Counted from the first letter of the stretch, positions 1 through 14,065 are shown. The stretch: DNA of 64,000 bases from Leptodactylus fallax (GCA_947044405.1 CAMRHE010000508.1:523001-587000), one strand, 5' to 3'. A program made the numbers and translations. Notes: generated from the letters alone by a model not told the origin.

Positions 1-825
1 TGCATACCTTTCTTCAAGAGTCTGATGAAGATCAGTTAGACCGAAACATCACAACTAGAATTGTACTCTACACACTATGTTTTGGAAATAAATTTCACTA
101 TTCAAAACGCTTTGAAGTACGGAGTCCATTATCAATGACAAGTTAAGGGTTGGGACCCTACTCCTTACGCACTGGTGGTACTATCTACATCCACTACAAA
201 AGAATCTTCATGTCCTCTTTCCACTGAATAATCTTCAGATTCTGTATTCATTGAGTGATCTTCACATTTTCAGACCTTGGAGTAATTTTAAGGTAGTCTT
301 AAATGATCTTCAAAACCTCTAGCTCACGTCCTCCACCCATTGAATGATTTTCCCTCTTTTGTGGTAGAAGTAAGTGACCTCCTATTTGAATGATCACCAT
401 TGCTACATCTTGTAAACTGGAACTTCTCAAACTTTTTATCTTGAGATTTACCATTCAAATAATGAAGACCTGACATCAAAGAACTATTAAGGGTCAACAT
501 CCAAAAAAGCTAGATCTGGTAGAGATCATGTACTGCAGCAATTCCTTTGCTATCCTCACACTTGTAACTACTTATACCGATCTACATTGAAGAATATATA
601 CCCTGGTTAAGTGTGATAGAGTGTGTCTACTGTGATGTGCAGCAAATATGGGGAGAAATGGACTGTCCTGTTAATATGGAGTGATTGGGTAGCTCACCAT
701 GCCTCCTCGAGAACTATAGGGTGCCACCAATGAGCCTGCCTCACATAAGTACTGTTGTCCAGGTTTCATAAAAGGCAGCTAGGGAAGAGTGAACAGGTTC
801 AGAATAATCCAGCTTCATTCCAAAT
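1..825. other. Non-coding, nothing recognised
   Basis: AT-rich sequence with no long open frame, no terminal repeats and no tandem structure that I can see. Probably intergenic or intronic. Confidence 0.5.
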
Positions 826-1060
826 TTTGTGATGTCACCCAGAAGGTCAGAAGTGGACGCTGAAGGATCACCGGATGTTGCGAGGAAGACCAGGAGAGGT
901 GAGGCAAGATGAGTAAAAGTTTATTATGTTCCTGCACCTCCCCACCTCAAGAGACCCCCGAGTATATTAATAGCACCTCCGGTTTGGGATGAACTACTAA
1001 ACAGGTGGATGAACCTTGCAAATATTTGCAATATGAATTTCACAAGGTTCAAGATATCAT
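826..1060. repeat. Partial copy of dispersed foldback MITE family 1
   Basis: The block resembles the right half of the fuller copies at 36189-36846 and 55258-55876. Shared landmarks, in order, are a 'gaggtgaggcaagatgagta' type segment, 'cacctcccca', and 'gacccccgagtatattaata', which corresponds to 'accccagagtataata' in the other copies. No outer terminus is clear, so the limits are approximate. Non-coding. Confidence 0.5.
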
Positions 1061-3439
1061 AGAAGATTTAACCTGTTATGTTCAAAAGAGTGCCCGGTTT
1101 GTGGACATAATGTTGTAGGGCAGAAGGAGCTGAGCAGATTGGTATAGATTAATGGGAGAAGATTCAGTATAATTTAGTGTGTATCCAGAAATAGTGACCA
1201 ATCACTGAGTAGGACCGCCTACTGGACTCCTAAACTAGAAGGAACATTAAAATGGATGAAATACAAGATCTACTGGAACATTTCCCACAAAACGATGTAT
1301 CAATCTACTCAGCTCCTCCTGCCTTATAATATGCCAACACTATGTTTGACGTGACAGGTTCCCCTTTAATAATGTAAATCCTTAATAATACAAATTATCT
1401 TCTGCAATGCTTTACTAGAAAGCTGCAAAAATAATATAAATGTTTGAGTGAAACCAAAAACTCCTTCCCAGCCCTGGAGTCACATCTCTGGCAGCCCAGC
1501 ACCCCTCCCACCCAGCTTATTTCACGTCATTTAAGTGATCACATTCTCATAATCCTCGAGTAATGAGCAAAACAGTCAAACACTATGACTGTTCCACCCA
1601 ACGCAAGTCCTAAAGAGCCGGGAGTTCCAGTGGCAATGGATGCAAGACCTGTAGAAATGGGAAATATAAGATGTTTTTCTACTCTGCTTCCCTCCTGGGA
1701 CCCATAACTCTTCGGCATAATGTACCATATTGAACAAAGGACAAAGAATAACTTTTTCACGAGGGAAACTCACAAGGGTATGGACAGGTGACCTGCTCCT
1801 AATAATAATAATCATGTGTATACAAGTTTGTGACCACCACAGAACACGGGATGCTTGTTTTCACACATTTATTTTTATTCCGGGTCCCACCCATGTTGAA
1901 TGAGTCGATGAATTTTCCATCCTTTCTCTCTTCTGTAACAGAGGCTACCAAATTCTCAGCAAGACATCTGGGGCAGTATTACAGGGTGGAGGATGGCGCT
2001 TTACACTACCCCCATTTCTCAGATATACACCCTGGAAACTTGACTCATTCATTGTCCCCAAGTATCCACTTGGCAGGAGAACATGATCCAGCCACTTCAT
2101 CAAGGTCAGACTGAGACGCTCAAGTTGAGGGAACTAAAAAATAAAACATAGAAAGGAGTCACATCGGAACAATACCTCTTTGATTCAGGCAATGGCGGAA
2201 ATCCTCGCACTCTGGCAAGGATACCAAGGGACGCTTTTTATTGGTGGGCAATAGCATAAAATGTGCAATTAAACGCCAATACATGGATTAGTGACGTCTC
2301 TGATAGAAGTGAAAGGGATATGCCAGATACAGATATTCTACTCTCTAGACGGTCATGTCGCCAAGTCGTATTTGAAGGATTTAGCACCAGGTCCATGTAT
2401 TGTTAACCTACCCTCATGTCAAATATTTCCAAGACTTATGCTCATTTTCTCAGACAAAAATAAATGTGTAACAAAAAACGTCATGCTACTTTTTTTTTCC
2501 AAACCAAAACCAAGACGCGGAGCTGTCCAAAAATTTACGAGCACTATTGTCCAGAGGAACAACTAGCTAGCTTATATTGTCCTTAGGTTCAGATTGGTCC
2601 ACCAGGAGATCCTTCAGTGGTCCCGGTGAAGATAATACCATTAGGGGTCAATCACTTTCTATGAAGGTCTATTGGACTCACAAAAGATATGTCCCATGTG
2701 GCAAAATTGAGGATGGCGTCTATATGTCGCCAAGTATCCAGGGGGTTCATGCAGCAGAGATTGTGTTTATTTCTGCTGTAGGTTTTTGGACTTTTGCTGG
2801 AGCATTATTGCATTAGAGCATAGAGTAGAGTATAGGACCACACTATGTTCTTAAATGGAGGTGCCAGTCAAGGGCAGTATCAATTGTAAAAGTATTGACG
2901 GCTATGGATTGAGTGCCCTTACGATCACATTATTGTATTATAGTCTGGGGCCACCGGAAGATCCTCTGGTAGTCTAATGGGCCAGTCCTACACTGGACGG
3001 ATATATCTATCACAATACGAAGAACGCTGGCATCTGCTCATGATGGATCTGGCTGTCATAGGTGGTTAAGGGGTTAAAGGCATTGTCCTAAAGGTAAATA
3101 TTTAAAAAAATAAAAATATTCTGAATGTGTTAATAAAATAAAAGAAGCAAAATACATCCCCCATCTCCTGCCCTGATGCTGCCAGTATCTCCCATCAGTC
3201 TCTGCCGCTTAGACAACCATTGCTGCAACCAGCAGAGTCCATACCTCAATGGGTCGGAGATGTTTTTGAAGGCACGAGGGGGACCTACACAACTCAGTTC
3301 TGCCCCTTCTGGTTGGACATGCCTTTTACCAGTGAGTTTAAGCGTCAGAGATAAGAGGAATCTCATTCTTCCTCATCCAATCCCTAGTGATCCTTAGCTA
3401 TAAAAGTCTTCTTCTCACACAATTAGGCACCTGAGCAAT
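1061..3439. other. Non-coding, nothing firmly recognised
   Basis: Only short, unsupported frames are present. Around 3060-3120 a 'taaggggttaaaggcattgt' segment resembles the edge of a hAT-type MITE, but I could not find a matching inverted end, so no element is called. Confidence 0.4.
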
Positions 3440-3830
3440 ATAGGTTCCTAGTAGAAATGAATGAATGGCTTCGCAATGAATCAGATTTGTTAAAAGTTTT
3501 CCAAAAATCTTATGTTTGACTGAATCAGATATTTTTGATGTTCATCCACTTACAAATCATTATTATTCTCTGGGGTTTCTGCAGGCCCCTGAGTGTAATA
3601 ATCGGAGGCCCTGGGATGTGCGGTAAATGGTAAACATTCTTACTCACCTTCTCTCGCCTCTACTGGGCTCCCTTCCTTCGTGACATCGCAACACTTGGAA
3701 TTGAGCCTCAGTGGACACATAGGGGACCTCAACTTTATGAAGTTTTGCGCCCATGAAACTGGGACCTCGCGATCTGGAGCTGGAGGTTTATCCATCTCTG
3801 GTTCCTAGTTTACTAGTTCCGGTGAAGGTC
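3440..3830. repeat. Degenerate copy of foldback MITE family 1 (left half)
   Basis: The order of blocks matches the left half of the copy at 36189: a terminus-like 'agaaatgaatgaatgg', then 'gcccctgagtgtaataatcg', a 'taaacattcttactcacctt' block and the downstream 'ctctcgcctc'. Strongly diverged. The right limit is uncertain. Confidence 0.4.
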
Positions 3831-5044
3831 TATCTGTCTAGTGTTCTGACTGTTTTCCCATATTTGACCCTGGCTTGTTTCTGACTTGCTACCTGATCTA
3901 CTTCTGCGATGCATAGCCTTATGTGTTTGTCTACGGTAGATATAAACCAGGGAAACCTTCAAGTGAAGGTAAATTTCCTTGTATTGCTTTTGTACATCAT
4001 CCAAGATTTGTCAAGCAGGTCCCAGACTTTTGCCCTAAGTCTACTGGCCTCAATAATCCTCTATTTATCAGATGATATATGGTCTGTGCCTGGTATTGTC
4101 TTCTTCTAGGCTGCAGCCTCGCAGTTCTCCAGCGTGACCTCCTCCTTAACTTTCTCCAGGAGTGGTCTCGTGAGGCCGGGCTGCGTGGCCAGCTCATTAC
4201 TACAGAATAAAAGAACTATTATTGTTGTGTTTTTGTAGTTGCGCTGCTTTTCTGCCAAACGTCTGCTGCTCTTGAATGGACTTCAGGCCATAATTTTAGC
4301 TTCCAGCTCTCGCCGGGAGATCAGTACTTTTTCTCTGCTCTTTTAATTGTCTTAATATGACATGATATGATAGGTTGTGTTTGGTGATCTGAGGTTCTTG
4401 CTCGTAACATCTGCACGTTCTTCAGCAGGTTCAAGTCACGAAATGTTTGAATAAGAAGGATGAGACTTCTTGGCAGAGAGGAGACAGTCAGGACATGGGG
4501 GAATTATTTGTTTTCCATCCTTTATCTGTTTTTTTCATTCTGTTCTGCAATAAAGAGAGTACAACATACTGATACTTGTGGTCCCACCATGGACTTTTAG
4601 GTCATTATTAACCCCTTAAAGTCATAGTTTAGTTACTGAGACGCCAGGCAGTGACTGTAGAATAAAACCTGAGTTAGATGTAGATTATCTCTATAGAGAA
4701 GTCTTCAGAAATCAGAAAGTGCAGAGGCGGACTAGGAAGACTGTGCAAGGAATAATGGCCGAACACTGTTGGTATATTAGTCATTATACACACTGTGTGG
4801 GACTAACTCTCCTTGGCAACACTTACAGCATTGTGAATGACATGGGCATAACTTCCAGGGTAGCAGACGGAGCAGCTGCTAAAGGGCACAACAACTAAAG
4901 GGGCCACTCCTACAGAGACCTAGGGTGCTATTAGTGATAACTATGGAGGATAAAGGGGGATGTTGAAAACTGAGGGCACCTCTATTACTATACTAGGACA
5001 TTGCAACGCCTGCATGTGACATCATTATAATTACTTTCCTCAAA
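3831..5044. other. Non-coding, nothing recognised
   Basis: No convincing coding frame, terminal repeat or tandem array. A few dozen bases near 4110-4200 are GC-richer than the surroundings but carry no recognisable peptide. Confidence 0.4.
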
Positions 5045-6275
5045 CGCTGTGATGTCACAGTGTACACAGTGATCATTTTGTGTGTGCATTATGCCTGTGT
5101 TATGACATCATACTTGGCATTATCCCTGTACTGTGACATCACTGTGTGTACTATCCCTGTACTGTGACATCACTGTGTGTATTATCCTGAACTGTGACAT
5201 CACCGTGTGTATTATCTCTGTACTGTGACATCACTGTCTACATTATCCCAGTACTGTGACATCTCTGTGTGTATTATCCCTGTACTGTGACATCACTGAG
5301 TGTATTATCCTGAACTGTGACATCACTGTGTGTATTATCCCTGTACTGTGACATCACTGCGTGTATTATCCCTGTACTGTGACATCACTGTGTGTATTAT
5401 CTCTGTACTGTGACATCACCGTGTGTATTATCCCTGTACTGTGACATCACCGTATTATCTCTGTACTGTGACATCACTGTCTACATTATCCCAGTACTGT
5501 GACATCTCTGTGTGTATTATCCCTGTACTGTGACATCACTGAGTGTATTATCCTGAACTGTGACATCACTGTGTGTATTATCCCTGTACTGTGACATCAC
5601 TGCGTGTATTATCCCTGTACTGTGACATCACTGTGTGTATTATCTCTGTACTGTGACATCACCGTGTGTATTATCCCTGTACTGTGACATCACCGTATTA
5701 TCTCTGTACTGTGACATCACTGTCTACATTATCCCAGTACTGTGACATCTCTGTGTGTATTATCCCTGTACTGTGACATCACTGAGGGTATTATCCTGAA
5801 CTGTGACATCACTGCGTGTATTAACCCTGTACTGTGACATCACTGCGTGTATTATCTCTGTACTGTGACATCACTGTGTGTCTTATCCTGAACTGTGACA
5901 TAATTTTGTATATTATCTCTGTACTGTGAAATCACTGTGTGTATTATCTCTGTACTGTGACATCTCTGTGTGTCTTATACCTCTACCGTGACATCACTGT
6001 GTATATCATTCCTGTACTGTGACATCACTATGTGTATTATCCCTGTTCTGTGACATCACTGTGTGTGTTATCCTGAACTGTGACATCACTGTGTATTATC
6101 CTTGTACTGTGACATCACTGTGTGTGTATTATCCCTGTACTATGACATCACTGTGTGTATTATCCTTGTACTGTGACATCACTGTGTGTATATTATCTCT
6201 GTACTGTGACATCACTGTGTGTGTATTATCCCTGTACTGTGACATCACTGTGTGTATCATTCCTATACAGTGCTG
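5045..6275 (+). repeat. 31-bp minisatellite, array 1 (with 243-bp higher-order period)
   Basis: About 40 head-to-tail units of a 31-bp motif built around 'ctgtgacatcactgtgtgta' followed by 'ttatccctgta'. Variant units recur in the same order. The rare 'ctacatt' variant falls at 5238, 5481 and 5724, exactly 243 bp apart, so blocks of about eight units were themselves duplicated. The first 60 bases are degenerate. The short frames across it (for example 6019-6291) simply read the repeat and are not genes. Confidence 0.95.
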
Positions 6276-9200
6276 TTTTGCCTTGCTGTAAGTTTTGCAA
6301 ATCACTACCTCATCTCTGCTGCACTGACCAGCTTGGTGCTGATAAATCTTCTTGAGCTGGTAGGACAGATGTGTTATCACATAGACATGACCCCATATGA
6401 CACTGGTGACTTCTACCATCGCCCTGTATGCCGCATATTGTCATTAGATCACAGATCTGTCTTCTTCTAGCGCATTCTAAAAAACCATTGAGCTCAGGAT
6501 GTAAGATAAAGTTTCACGATTTGTACTGTGAGTAGTCACTACCTCAGGATTCAGGGCTCTTATATGGATTTTACTGCATTACGACCCATTAGCATAGGTA
6601 GAAAGAATTTAGTACAGCTAATACTAAACCAACAGATGACGTCCTCGAGTGGCCATCCTACAAATGATCATCTAAGAGGCATTCACAGAGAACAAAGGCA
6701 GAGGCTTGGTGGCTTTAGTCAATCCATTACTGCAGCATGAAACGCATTGGCACCGGATCGATTTGGAAAGATGCCACCTTACTAACATTACCCAGTGCAA
6801 ACATTTGTGGCTACGTGACAGACTGAAGATGAGCGGAAGAGCATGATGGAAAGTGTCAGAAGACAAAGAAGATATGGCACACCAGGGATCACGCCCTGAG
6901 CGCTCGGGGATGGTTACTAATGACACCGCACAAACAAATAATCCCAAAACCATGTAATCCTGTTAATCCACACCCTCCAACTCTTCATGTTAATGGTTAT
7001 ATAGAAAATGTTGCTGTCAGTAATGAGTCCTTACCAGGATTAGCAGGGGGGATTATCAACAATTCACGTTGGGTACATTCAATGCAAGAACCTGAAGTAT
7101 GGCAATATGGTCCCTGAGGGCTGGAGGAACAGAGTAGTATGGGGTCCACTAGGCTGAACAATCCTCAGGGTTACCATGATGTAGAGGTGACAAAGTGCAC
7201 TGACCCTCGTATCTCGCCCCCCCGCCTGTTCTTCTGTTTCTACCCATGTCATTTTTAGTCCTGTATAGATATGGCAATGGGCCAATTCCATCAGTTCACA
7301 GTTATTGTTATTTAGCTAAATCCCAATGGGGTCAGGTCATTTGTTATCTTACGGTGACTTCTTATATTGTGCCCACAGTCTTTGCATCCTATATGTAATC
7401 ACAAGGATGTATCTAATGGCTCATGGGCCCTGGTGCAAAAGTTTAACTGGGATCCTCTTGCGCAACTTCTCCTTATGACCATTAACCGTGTCCCATCTGT
7501 ACATTTTAGCAGCCTTTATAATTCCCTTTTCTTCTCTATCTGGCCCAGACCACCATGAAGACTTGTTCACAACATGTCTGTGCACACAAGACTCCCATTA
7601 TTCCCAGACCCTGTCAGTGTCCCCCACATAATAATCGTGCCACGTTATGTGCCAAAAACTAATAAACTCCAGCGGCAAATGATCCAGTTCACCGTCGGCT
7701 TCAGAGAAGCTTTCTGTAGTTGGACGTCATGGGCAGAGCTTGGGTACTCTGGAGGATTATCTGGTCTCCTGATGAGCCGGTGCAAAGCCAAATAGGAATC
7801 CCCCAGAAAAAGTGAAAAGCAATCCATCTGAATTGGCTTTGACAAATATTCACAGACTAGCCACTGTCACCATTGGTTCCCCCCAGTATGGACATTAGAC
7901 ACATCACCCAGAGTGCAGCATAAGCGAAGTTCTCCATGGAAAAGTTTCACTGTGAATCCACATTAGATGGTAAATTTCATGGTGATTTGAGTAACATGGA
8001 GCAGATCTAGTCAATGGTGAAGGACTAAACGGGACCAGGATTTCATATACTGCTATCTTATGGGGTTTTCTGGGGCAGCGGTGTGGAGAGTATACCGAGA
8101 ATGGTATGATCAAGGGGAAACATCCATGGGTTGTGGACAGAAACAACTCATGGATGAAAGGATCAGAAGAGGACGTCAAGTTCAACATTTTGCCTTTTTT
8201 ATTTCTACTTACAAGATATGTGATAAATGTTAAATTGGTTGGAGTCCGACCATTTGGATCTCCATCAATTGCTAAGACTGGAGGTCTCCTTCTCTCATCC
8301 CAAAGTGTGGAGTTGTATGAAGAATTAGATACAACCCCATGGAAGGTACGGAAACAGTCCCTGTCTCTATCCAGCCACATCCCAACACTATCACTGGGCA
8401 GAGACATTTCCATAGAATCTATGACTGTAGATGTGATAAATTATTCGACCAGTCGATCACAATAGTACAACATCTTATAATAAAATATTTGTCTTTAAAT
8501 TACGCAACCAAATGCTGGAGCCAACTGGAACTAATTCCCATTGCTGTAAAGTTTCCCTGGATTTCCAGCAAAAATTCCTTACGGCAGAAAACGCATTAAC
8601 CGAAAGTGAGTCGTAACATTATGGAATGAACACAGAACTTGTTACTATGTATCTCACCACATGTTACGACTTCTGTAGAAGCAGGTAACACTATTTATTC
8701 CCTCTCGTACCAGCATAATGTGTCATAGGGAGGGGTAACTGTGAGTTCACAAAAATATGTAAATTTCTTTTTCACTTTCAGTTCATCTGAAATTCTTAAC
8801 TGGACCGTGTCTTGTGTAAACCTGAAATCTGGAGCAATAAATATCAGTGTTGTTTCCTAATCTCGGCATACATGGTGCCCATTTGGTACTAAATCCCCTC
8901 TTTGCCTCCTCTTGCACCTGCAGAAGTAGGAAATATCACAACAGAGAACTGTATGGACTAGATATTAGATGGTGCACAAAAGTTTAATATACTGGTAATA
9001 GGAAGCTTCAGATGTCCCCGGACCCATGAAGAGGAGAAGACACTGTAGCATAGAAGTAAAGCACTTGGTTATCTCTGGTGCTCCAATGGAAGTGAATGGG
9101 ACAATGGGTGCAACCGTCCACCAAGCAACACAGCTACATTTGGCCTGACTGTGGTCAGATTGGTGGGGGGCCCAGTACAAAAACCCTCACTGAACAGGTA

Positions 9201-10360
9201 TTTATCCTCTCCACAAAGTGGAGAGCCAACCAGTCCATGTACGACATGGTCCACCACTCACTTGATCTAAATATAAAATGGCTGGCCTGGCTGGCTTCAA
9301 TCTAAACAGAAACATGTTAGACACCTCCGAATATAAATTCCCAGTGTTATAGACTGAAGCGATGCTCCAGTTTCTGCTCTCGGGAGGTTTGGTCATGCAT
9401 ATTGCCATTCATGGATAGGAGAATCATCGTAAATCCCTATGGTGGAGGTTCTGGCCATCAGCCACCTCCGATAATCCAGTGGGATGAAAGCTCTCATTTG
9501 GAAGAAATGTATTAAACAATATTTTTAGCGGACCCCCTGCGATGCGGGGACAGATTACTCTCAGAGGCTTTCTATAACCTCTTCATCTTTTGTGCTTTTA
9601 ACTGTCATGGGAAGTAAATGAAGGAAAATGACAAGACGGTTCTGGATGCTTATGTGGAGACACCAACATTTCCATTTCTGTCCCTATGGAGACTATTTAA
9701 AGGAAGCCTCGGAAGAGCTTAGCGATGACCTCAGCGCTTGGAGAGAACATTAGCTGCGGAGAGTAAGACATATTTGACACTGTTGTAATTAGACTTTAAT
9801 TAGATCTACTTATAGTGAACATAGTTTATAAATGCGGCTAATCCTCCAGTATACACAAAGCCCTTCCATCAGCCTAATCTCCACACGTCCGGGACCTGCA
9901 AGCTCTTGTCCAGGCTCTCTAACACATTAAGTGTCTTCTTTATTTAGACCTGGAAAGTGCTCGTGTGTTTAGGAGATAAAAACCACTTTGATGGGTAATG
10001 GCGGGCATCTCACTAGTGAGACCTGGGACAGGATCCTTTAGCACTGTTTATACTATTGGTTATTAGGAAAGACATTTCTGGCTTCTTAGATTATATCATG
10101 GAGACCTTATTTGGCATGACCATAGACAAGATGGATTCTAGTCAATCTGCTGCCTTTGTAGGAAATGCAATTCACCCAAAATGCAACCCCCGTAGAAGGA
10201 CCAAAGAACACTCAGTCACAAGAAGGAGAACAATCCTAAGAAGGTGATGACGTTGTGCACCATTGTCTTTATGCTGTCAGTCTCCTAAAGCTCGACAATA
10301 TGAACACCTTAGATAGCTGTTGTGCATTCCTCCTCTTTCCTTCTGATTACTATGGTGTTT
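6276..10360. other. Non-coding spacer between inverted minisatellite arrays
   Basis: About 4.1 kb with no supported gene. Around 8230-8300 and 9140-9180 there are pieces resembling dispersed 'gtccgacc' type repeats, too degraded to delimit. The 169-codon minus frame at 7904-8413 has no recognisable domain and is not called. Confidence 0.45.
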
Positions 10361-11578
10361 GTTCAGGGATTATAAACAGGGATGTTACAGTACAGGAATA
10401 ATACACACAGTGATGTCACAGTACAGGGATAATACACACAGTGATGTCACAGTACAGGGATAATACACACAGTGATGTCACAGGACAGGGACAATACACA
10501 GAGTGATGTCACAGTACTGCAATAATACACACAGTGATGTCACAGTACAGGGATAATATACACAGTGATGTCACAGCATAGAGATAGTACACACAGTGAT
10601 GGCATAGTAAAGCAATAATACACACAATGATGTCACAGTACAGAAATAATACACACAGTGATGTCGCAGTACAGAGATAATACACACAGTGATGTCGTAG
10701 TACAGAAATAATACACACAGTGATGTCGCAGTACAGAGATAATACACACAGTGATGTTGCAGTACAGAGATAATACACACGGTGATGTCGCAGTACAGAG
10801 ATAATACACACGGTGATGTCATAGTACAGAGATAATACAAACAGTAATGTCACAGTACAGGGACAATATACACAGTGATATTACAGTACAGGGACAATAC
10901 ACACAGTGATGTCACAGGACAGGGACAATACACACAGTGATGTCACAGTACTGCAATAATACACAGAGTGATGTCACAATACAGGGATAATATACACAGT
11001 GATGTCACAGTACAGAGATAATACACACAGTGATGTCACAGTACAGGTATAATACACACAGTGATGTCACAGGACAGGGACAATACACACAGCGATGTCA
11101 CAGTACAGAGATAATACATACAGTGATGTCACAGTACAGGGACAATACACACAGTGATGTCACAGTACAGGGACAATACACACAGTGATGTCACAGTACA
11201 GGGACAATACACACAGTGATGTCACAGTACAGGGACAATACACACAGTGATGTCACAGTACAGGGACAATACACACAGTGATGTCACAGGACAGGGACAA
11301 TACACACAGTGATGTCACAGGACAGGGACAATACACACAGTGATGTCACAGTACTGCAATAATACACACAGTGATGTCACAGTACAGGGATAATATACAC
11401 AGTGATGTCACAGTATAGAGATAGTACACACAGTGATGTCACAATACAGCAATAATACACACAGTGATGTCACAGTACAGGGATAATGTACACAATGATG
11501 TCACAGTACAGGGATAATGTACACAATGATGTCACAGTACAGGGATAATGTACACAATGATGTCACAGTACAGGGATT
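10361..11578 (-). repeat. 31-bp minisatellite, array 2 (inverted relative to array 1)
   Basis: About 39 units of 'acacacagtgatgtcacagt' plus 'acagggataat', which is the reverse complement of the array at 5045-6275. Blocks of variants recur. The order 'ggacagggacaat', then 'gtactgcaataat', then 'acagggataatat' appears near 10485, 10910 and 11290, showing segmental duplication inside the array. Several minus-strand frames (for example 10509-10853) are repeat translations. Confidence 0.95.
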
Positions 11579-11839
11579 GTTGGAGTTATAGGAACAGCTT
11601 CTTAACTGTGCTCCACTTTCTTCTTCTATGGACTGCAATGTAGAACATTATACCCAAGTGTGGCCACCTCTCCATTCATTCTATTATTGGATGCATCTGC
11701 CTTACCAGGTAGAACTTTGCCAGGTCAGATGTCCCACATTTATGGTAATGGTGGTCCCAATGATGGAACCATTATCTGTCATGCCTATCATGTAGGTATT
11801 TCCCATGTAGGCATCCCCTAACCTAAGTGCCTGATTACC

Positions 11840-11855
11840 GGGGGGGGGGGGGGGG
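11840..11855 (+). repeat. Poly-G tract (G16)
   Basis: Sixteen consecutive G residues. Such a run could form a G-quadruplex and is also error-prone in sequencing, so its length should be taken as approximate. Confidence 0.9.
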
Positions 11856-13290
11856 TTCTAACCAATGGGGCCATCAACAATCAGGGTAAAAGAGAACTAC
11901 AAATTTCAGTGAGTGGTGCTCTCTGTGTCAATGGAGCAACCATATCCATGCTCGGCCCCTGATCCATTCTCTTCTATGGGACTGGAAGAGATCACTAATC
12001 CTGCAGCCTCATAGAAGTGAATGGAGCAGTGACCACATATGTGCACCATCACTCCTTTCCAATGGAACTCTTGGCCCACTTTCTCATGATTGCCCTTTAA
12101 ATGAACGTATCAAATATTGTTCCAATACCCCCTTAAGCCATGAGGTTGTAATGTTCTTTAGGAAACAATATTTCATCATGTCAAGATGTGAAGTGAAGCT
12201 TAGACATTGGCCCGAACTGTCAGTTTCTATGAAAAATTGGAGGAAGTAAATATGGTGAATCAATAGGATTATTGGACAAGGAGTGTGCAGTGTATGGAGC
12301 CGCCAAGTAAGTCTCAAATATCAGCGAAATAAGTCTTTTCTATATTTACTGTGAATTATATCGGTAGCTCTTCGCATGAGCCAACTTGTAATTTACCTTA
12401 AGTGCTTCTGTAGACCCCTCTACCCAACCCATTAATACACGTCCAAAGTGCACGTCCAGGATATATGCTGCCGATTCCAAATGTCCGATCTCATTATCAA
12501 TGCACAGAGGAGAATGCCTGAAGTCCAGCTCCGGAGGTCTAAACTCGTCTTCAGCTTGTGCTGTTTGTGGTTGTTTGGTTCATGTGAAAGTCATTAAGTC
12601 CCTTTCATCATCGCGGCTCTTCGGAGACTCTTGACATACGGTGGAACAAAAAAGGAAACATTATTCTAAAACTCGGGAGCAGTAACTTAAAAAGTAAGAA
12701 AAATTCAAAGGGAAGAAGGTGCTAAGCCTTTTAAAACAAGAATTGGCCGGGGTCGTCCATGTCTGTCTTTGTGCTTAAAACTATAAGACCGGCTTCTGTG
12801 AAGAAACGTGGAGCCCTTCTTGTCTCCAAGGATTAGGTCTTCCACGAAAGGTGCATGTGAACATTTCCATGAGCTATTTCTGTGTGAAGATCCTGTATGG
12901 AGGAACTGCTTTTGGAGCCAGGCTTGTAGCCCAAACAAGGGGTCATCACATACATTTAGTGGAATAAAAAGGAAAAGTTAAAAAGTTTGGTTAAACCATT
13001 GGTCTCCAACCGTTCTTAGCTGGAAAGTCGAGTGTTTCGGTGATCTGATCTATTCACAGAGGTCATGCTATTGAGATCTTTGTCACATGATGTTGTAATG
13101 TTAGTTTGTTGAATTGTTTTAGAAGGGTTCTAGAAATTTTTCTTAAAAAAATTATATCCATATAAGATAATTTAGTTCGGGCAGTGATCCAGGGGTCCTA
13201 CGATTTTTGCATTACATGAGGATGATTTACAAGTTAATGTCTATTCCTATCTTCGTCTTTCATGTGTCTGTGGCAGCCTTGGGTGGCCCA
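11856..13290. other. Non-coding; weak MITE-like remnant at its start
   Basis: Between about 11870 and 12110, pieces such as 'gaatggagcagtgaccacat' and 'caatggagcaaccatatcca' look like two diverged arms of an old foldback element. The limits cannot be set. Nothing is recognised from 12120 to 13290. Confidence 0.35.
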
Positions 13291-13910
13291 GAGTAAGGCA
13301 GGGCTCACACTACTATTGGATTCCATTATGAAGGTGTCCGTTAAAAAAAAAAAATAAAAAAAAAAAAAAACTGACACCTATCATGACAGACATTAATGGA
13401 CACTAACTGATGTTAATGTGTCCGTTTTTTTAACTGATCCATTTAATGGACACCTTAGCATCAGTTAGTGTTCGTTTTTTATACTGTCCGTCTTTGTTTG
13501 GTTTTTCCTGTGCTTTCTGAGCATGCTCAGAAACAAAACGGACAGAAAATAACGGACAGTAACTGATGGCTGTCCATTATAAGTCCGTTACCCATAGACT
13601 TCAATGTTAAAAAATAACGGACACTTGCTGTCTGTCAATAATCTGTTTTTTTTCAAACAGACAAAAAGTCCTGCATGTAAGATTTTTTTGTCCGCGGGAA
13701 GAAATGGACTTCTGACAGATTTGGTGTAAACGGACATAAACGGAAACTAACGAACACTAACGGACACAATATAAACCCCCATTGAAATGAATGGAAATTT
13801 TAACGGATTTCTGACAGTTCAGCTAGTGTCCGATGCTAAAATCTTGTAACGGACAATAGCAACGGACACTACTGACGGTCACCAACGGTAGTGAGAACGC
13901 CCCCTAACTC
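13291..13910. mobile_element. Non-autonomous DNA transposon (MITE) with imperfect terminal inverted repeats
   Basis: The left edge ('aggcagggctcacactacta') and the reverse complement of the right edge ('agggggcgttctcactaccg') align with a few gaps and mismatches. The interior is filled with repeated 'aacggacac' and 'gtgtccgtt' words in both orientations, so the element folds back on itself at several points. It contains a poly-A stretch near 13345-13370. No coding capacity. The superfamily cannot be decided because no clear target-site duplication is visible. Confidence 0.6.
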
Positions 13911-14065
13911 ACAAAAAAGTAGAAGCTACCAAAACAGTGAAAGCTGTTGACGTTTTGTGACTCCCAAGTTACGGAAACAGCATAGCCCACTGCGCAAAAC
14001 TTTTCCCATCTACTCCTAAGGGGTTTACAGAAACAGCGTAGAACAATCACTGCAGGCAGACTAAT

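Noticed and set aside
4110..4200. Possible exon with GC-richer composition
   Set aside because: The minus frame (3997-4197) is Arg-rich without recognisable features, and I could not find convincing splice sites on both sides.
7904..8413. 169-codon minus-strand frame
   Set aside because: No recognisable domain. It overlaps a 119-codon plus-strand frame over the same bases and lies in degraded dispersed repeat sequence; likely chance.
10361..11578. Regularly spaced repeats resembling a CRISPR array
   Set aside because: There are no unique spacers; the units are contiguous head-to-tail copies. The setting is clearly eukaryotic.
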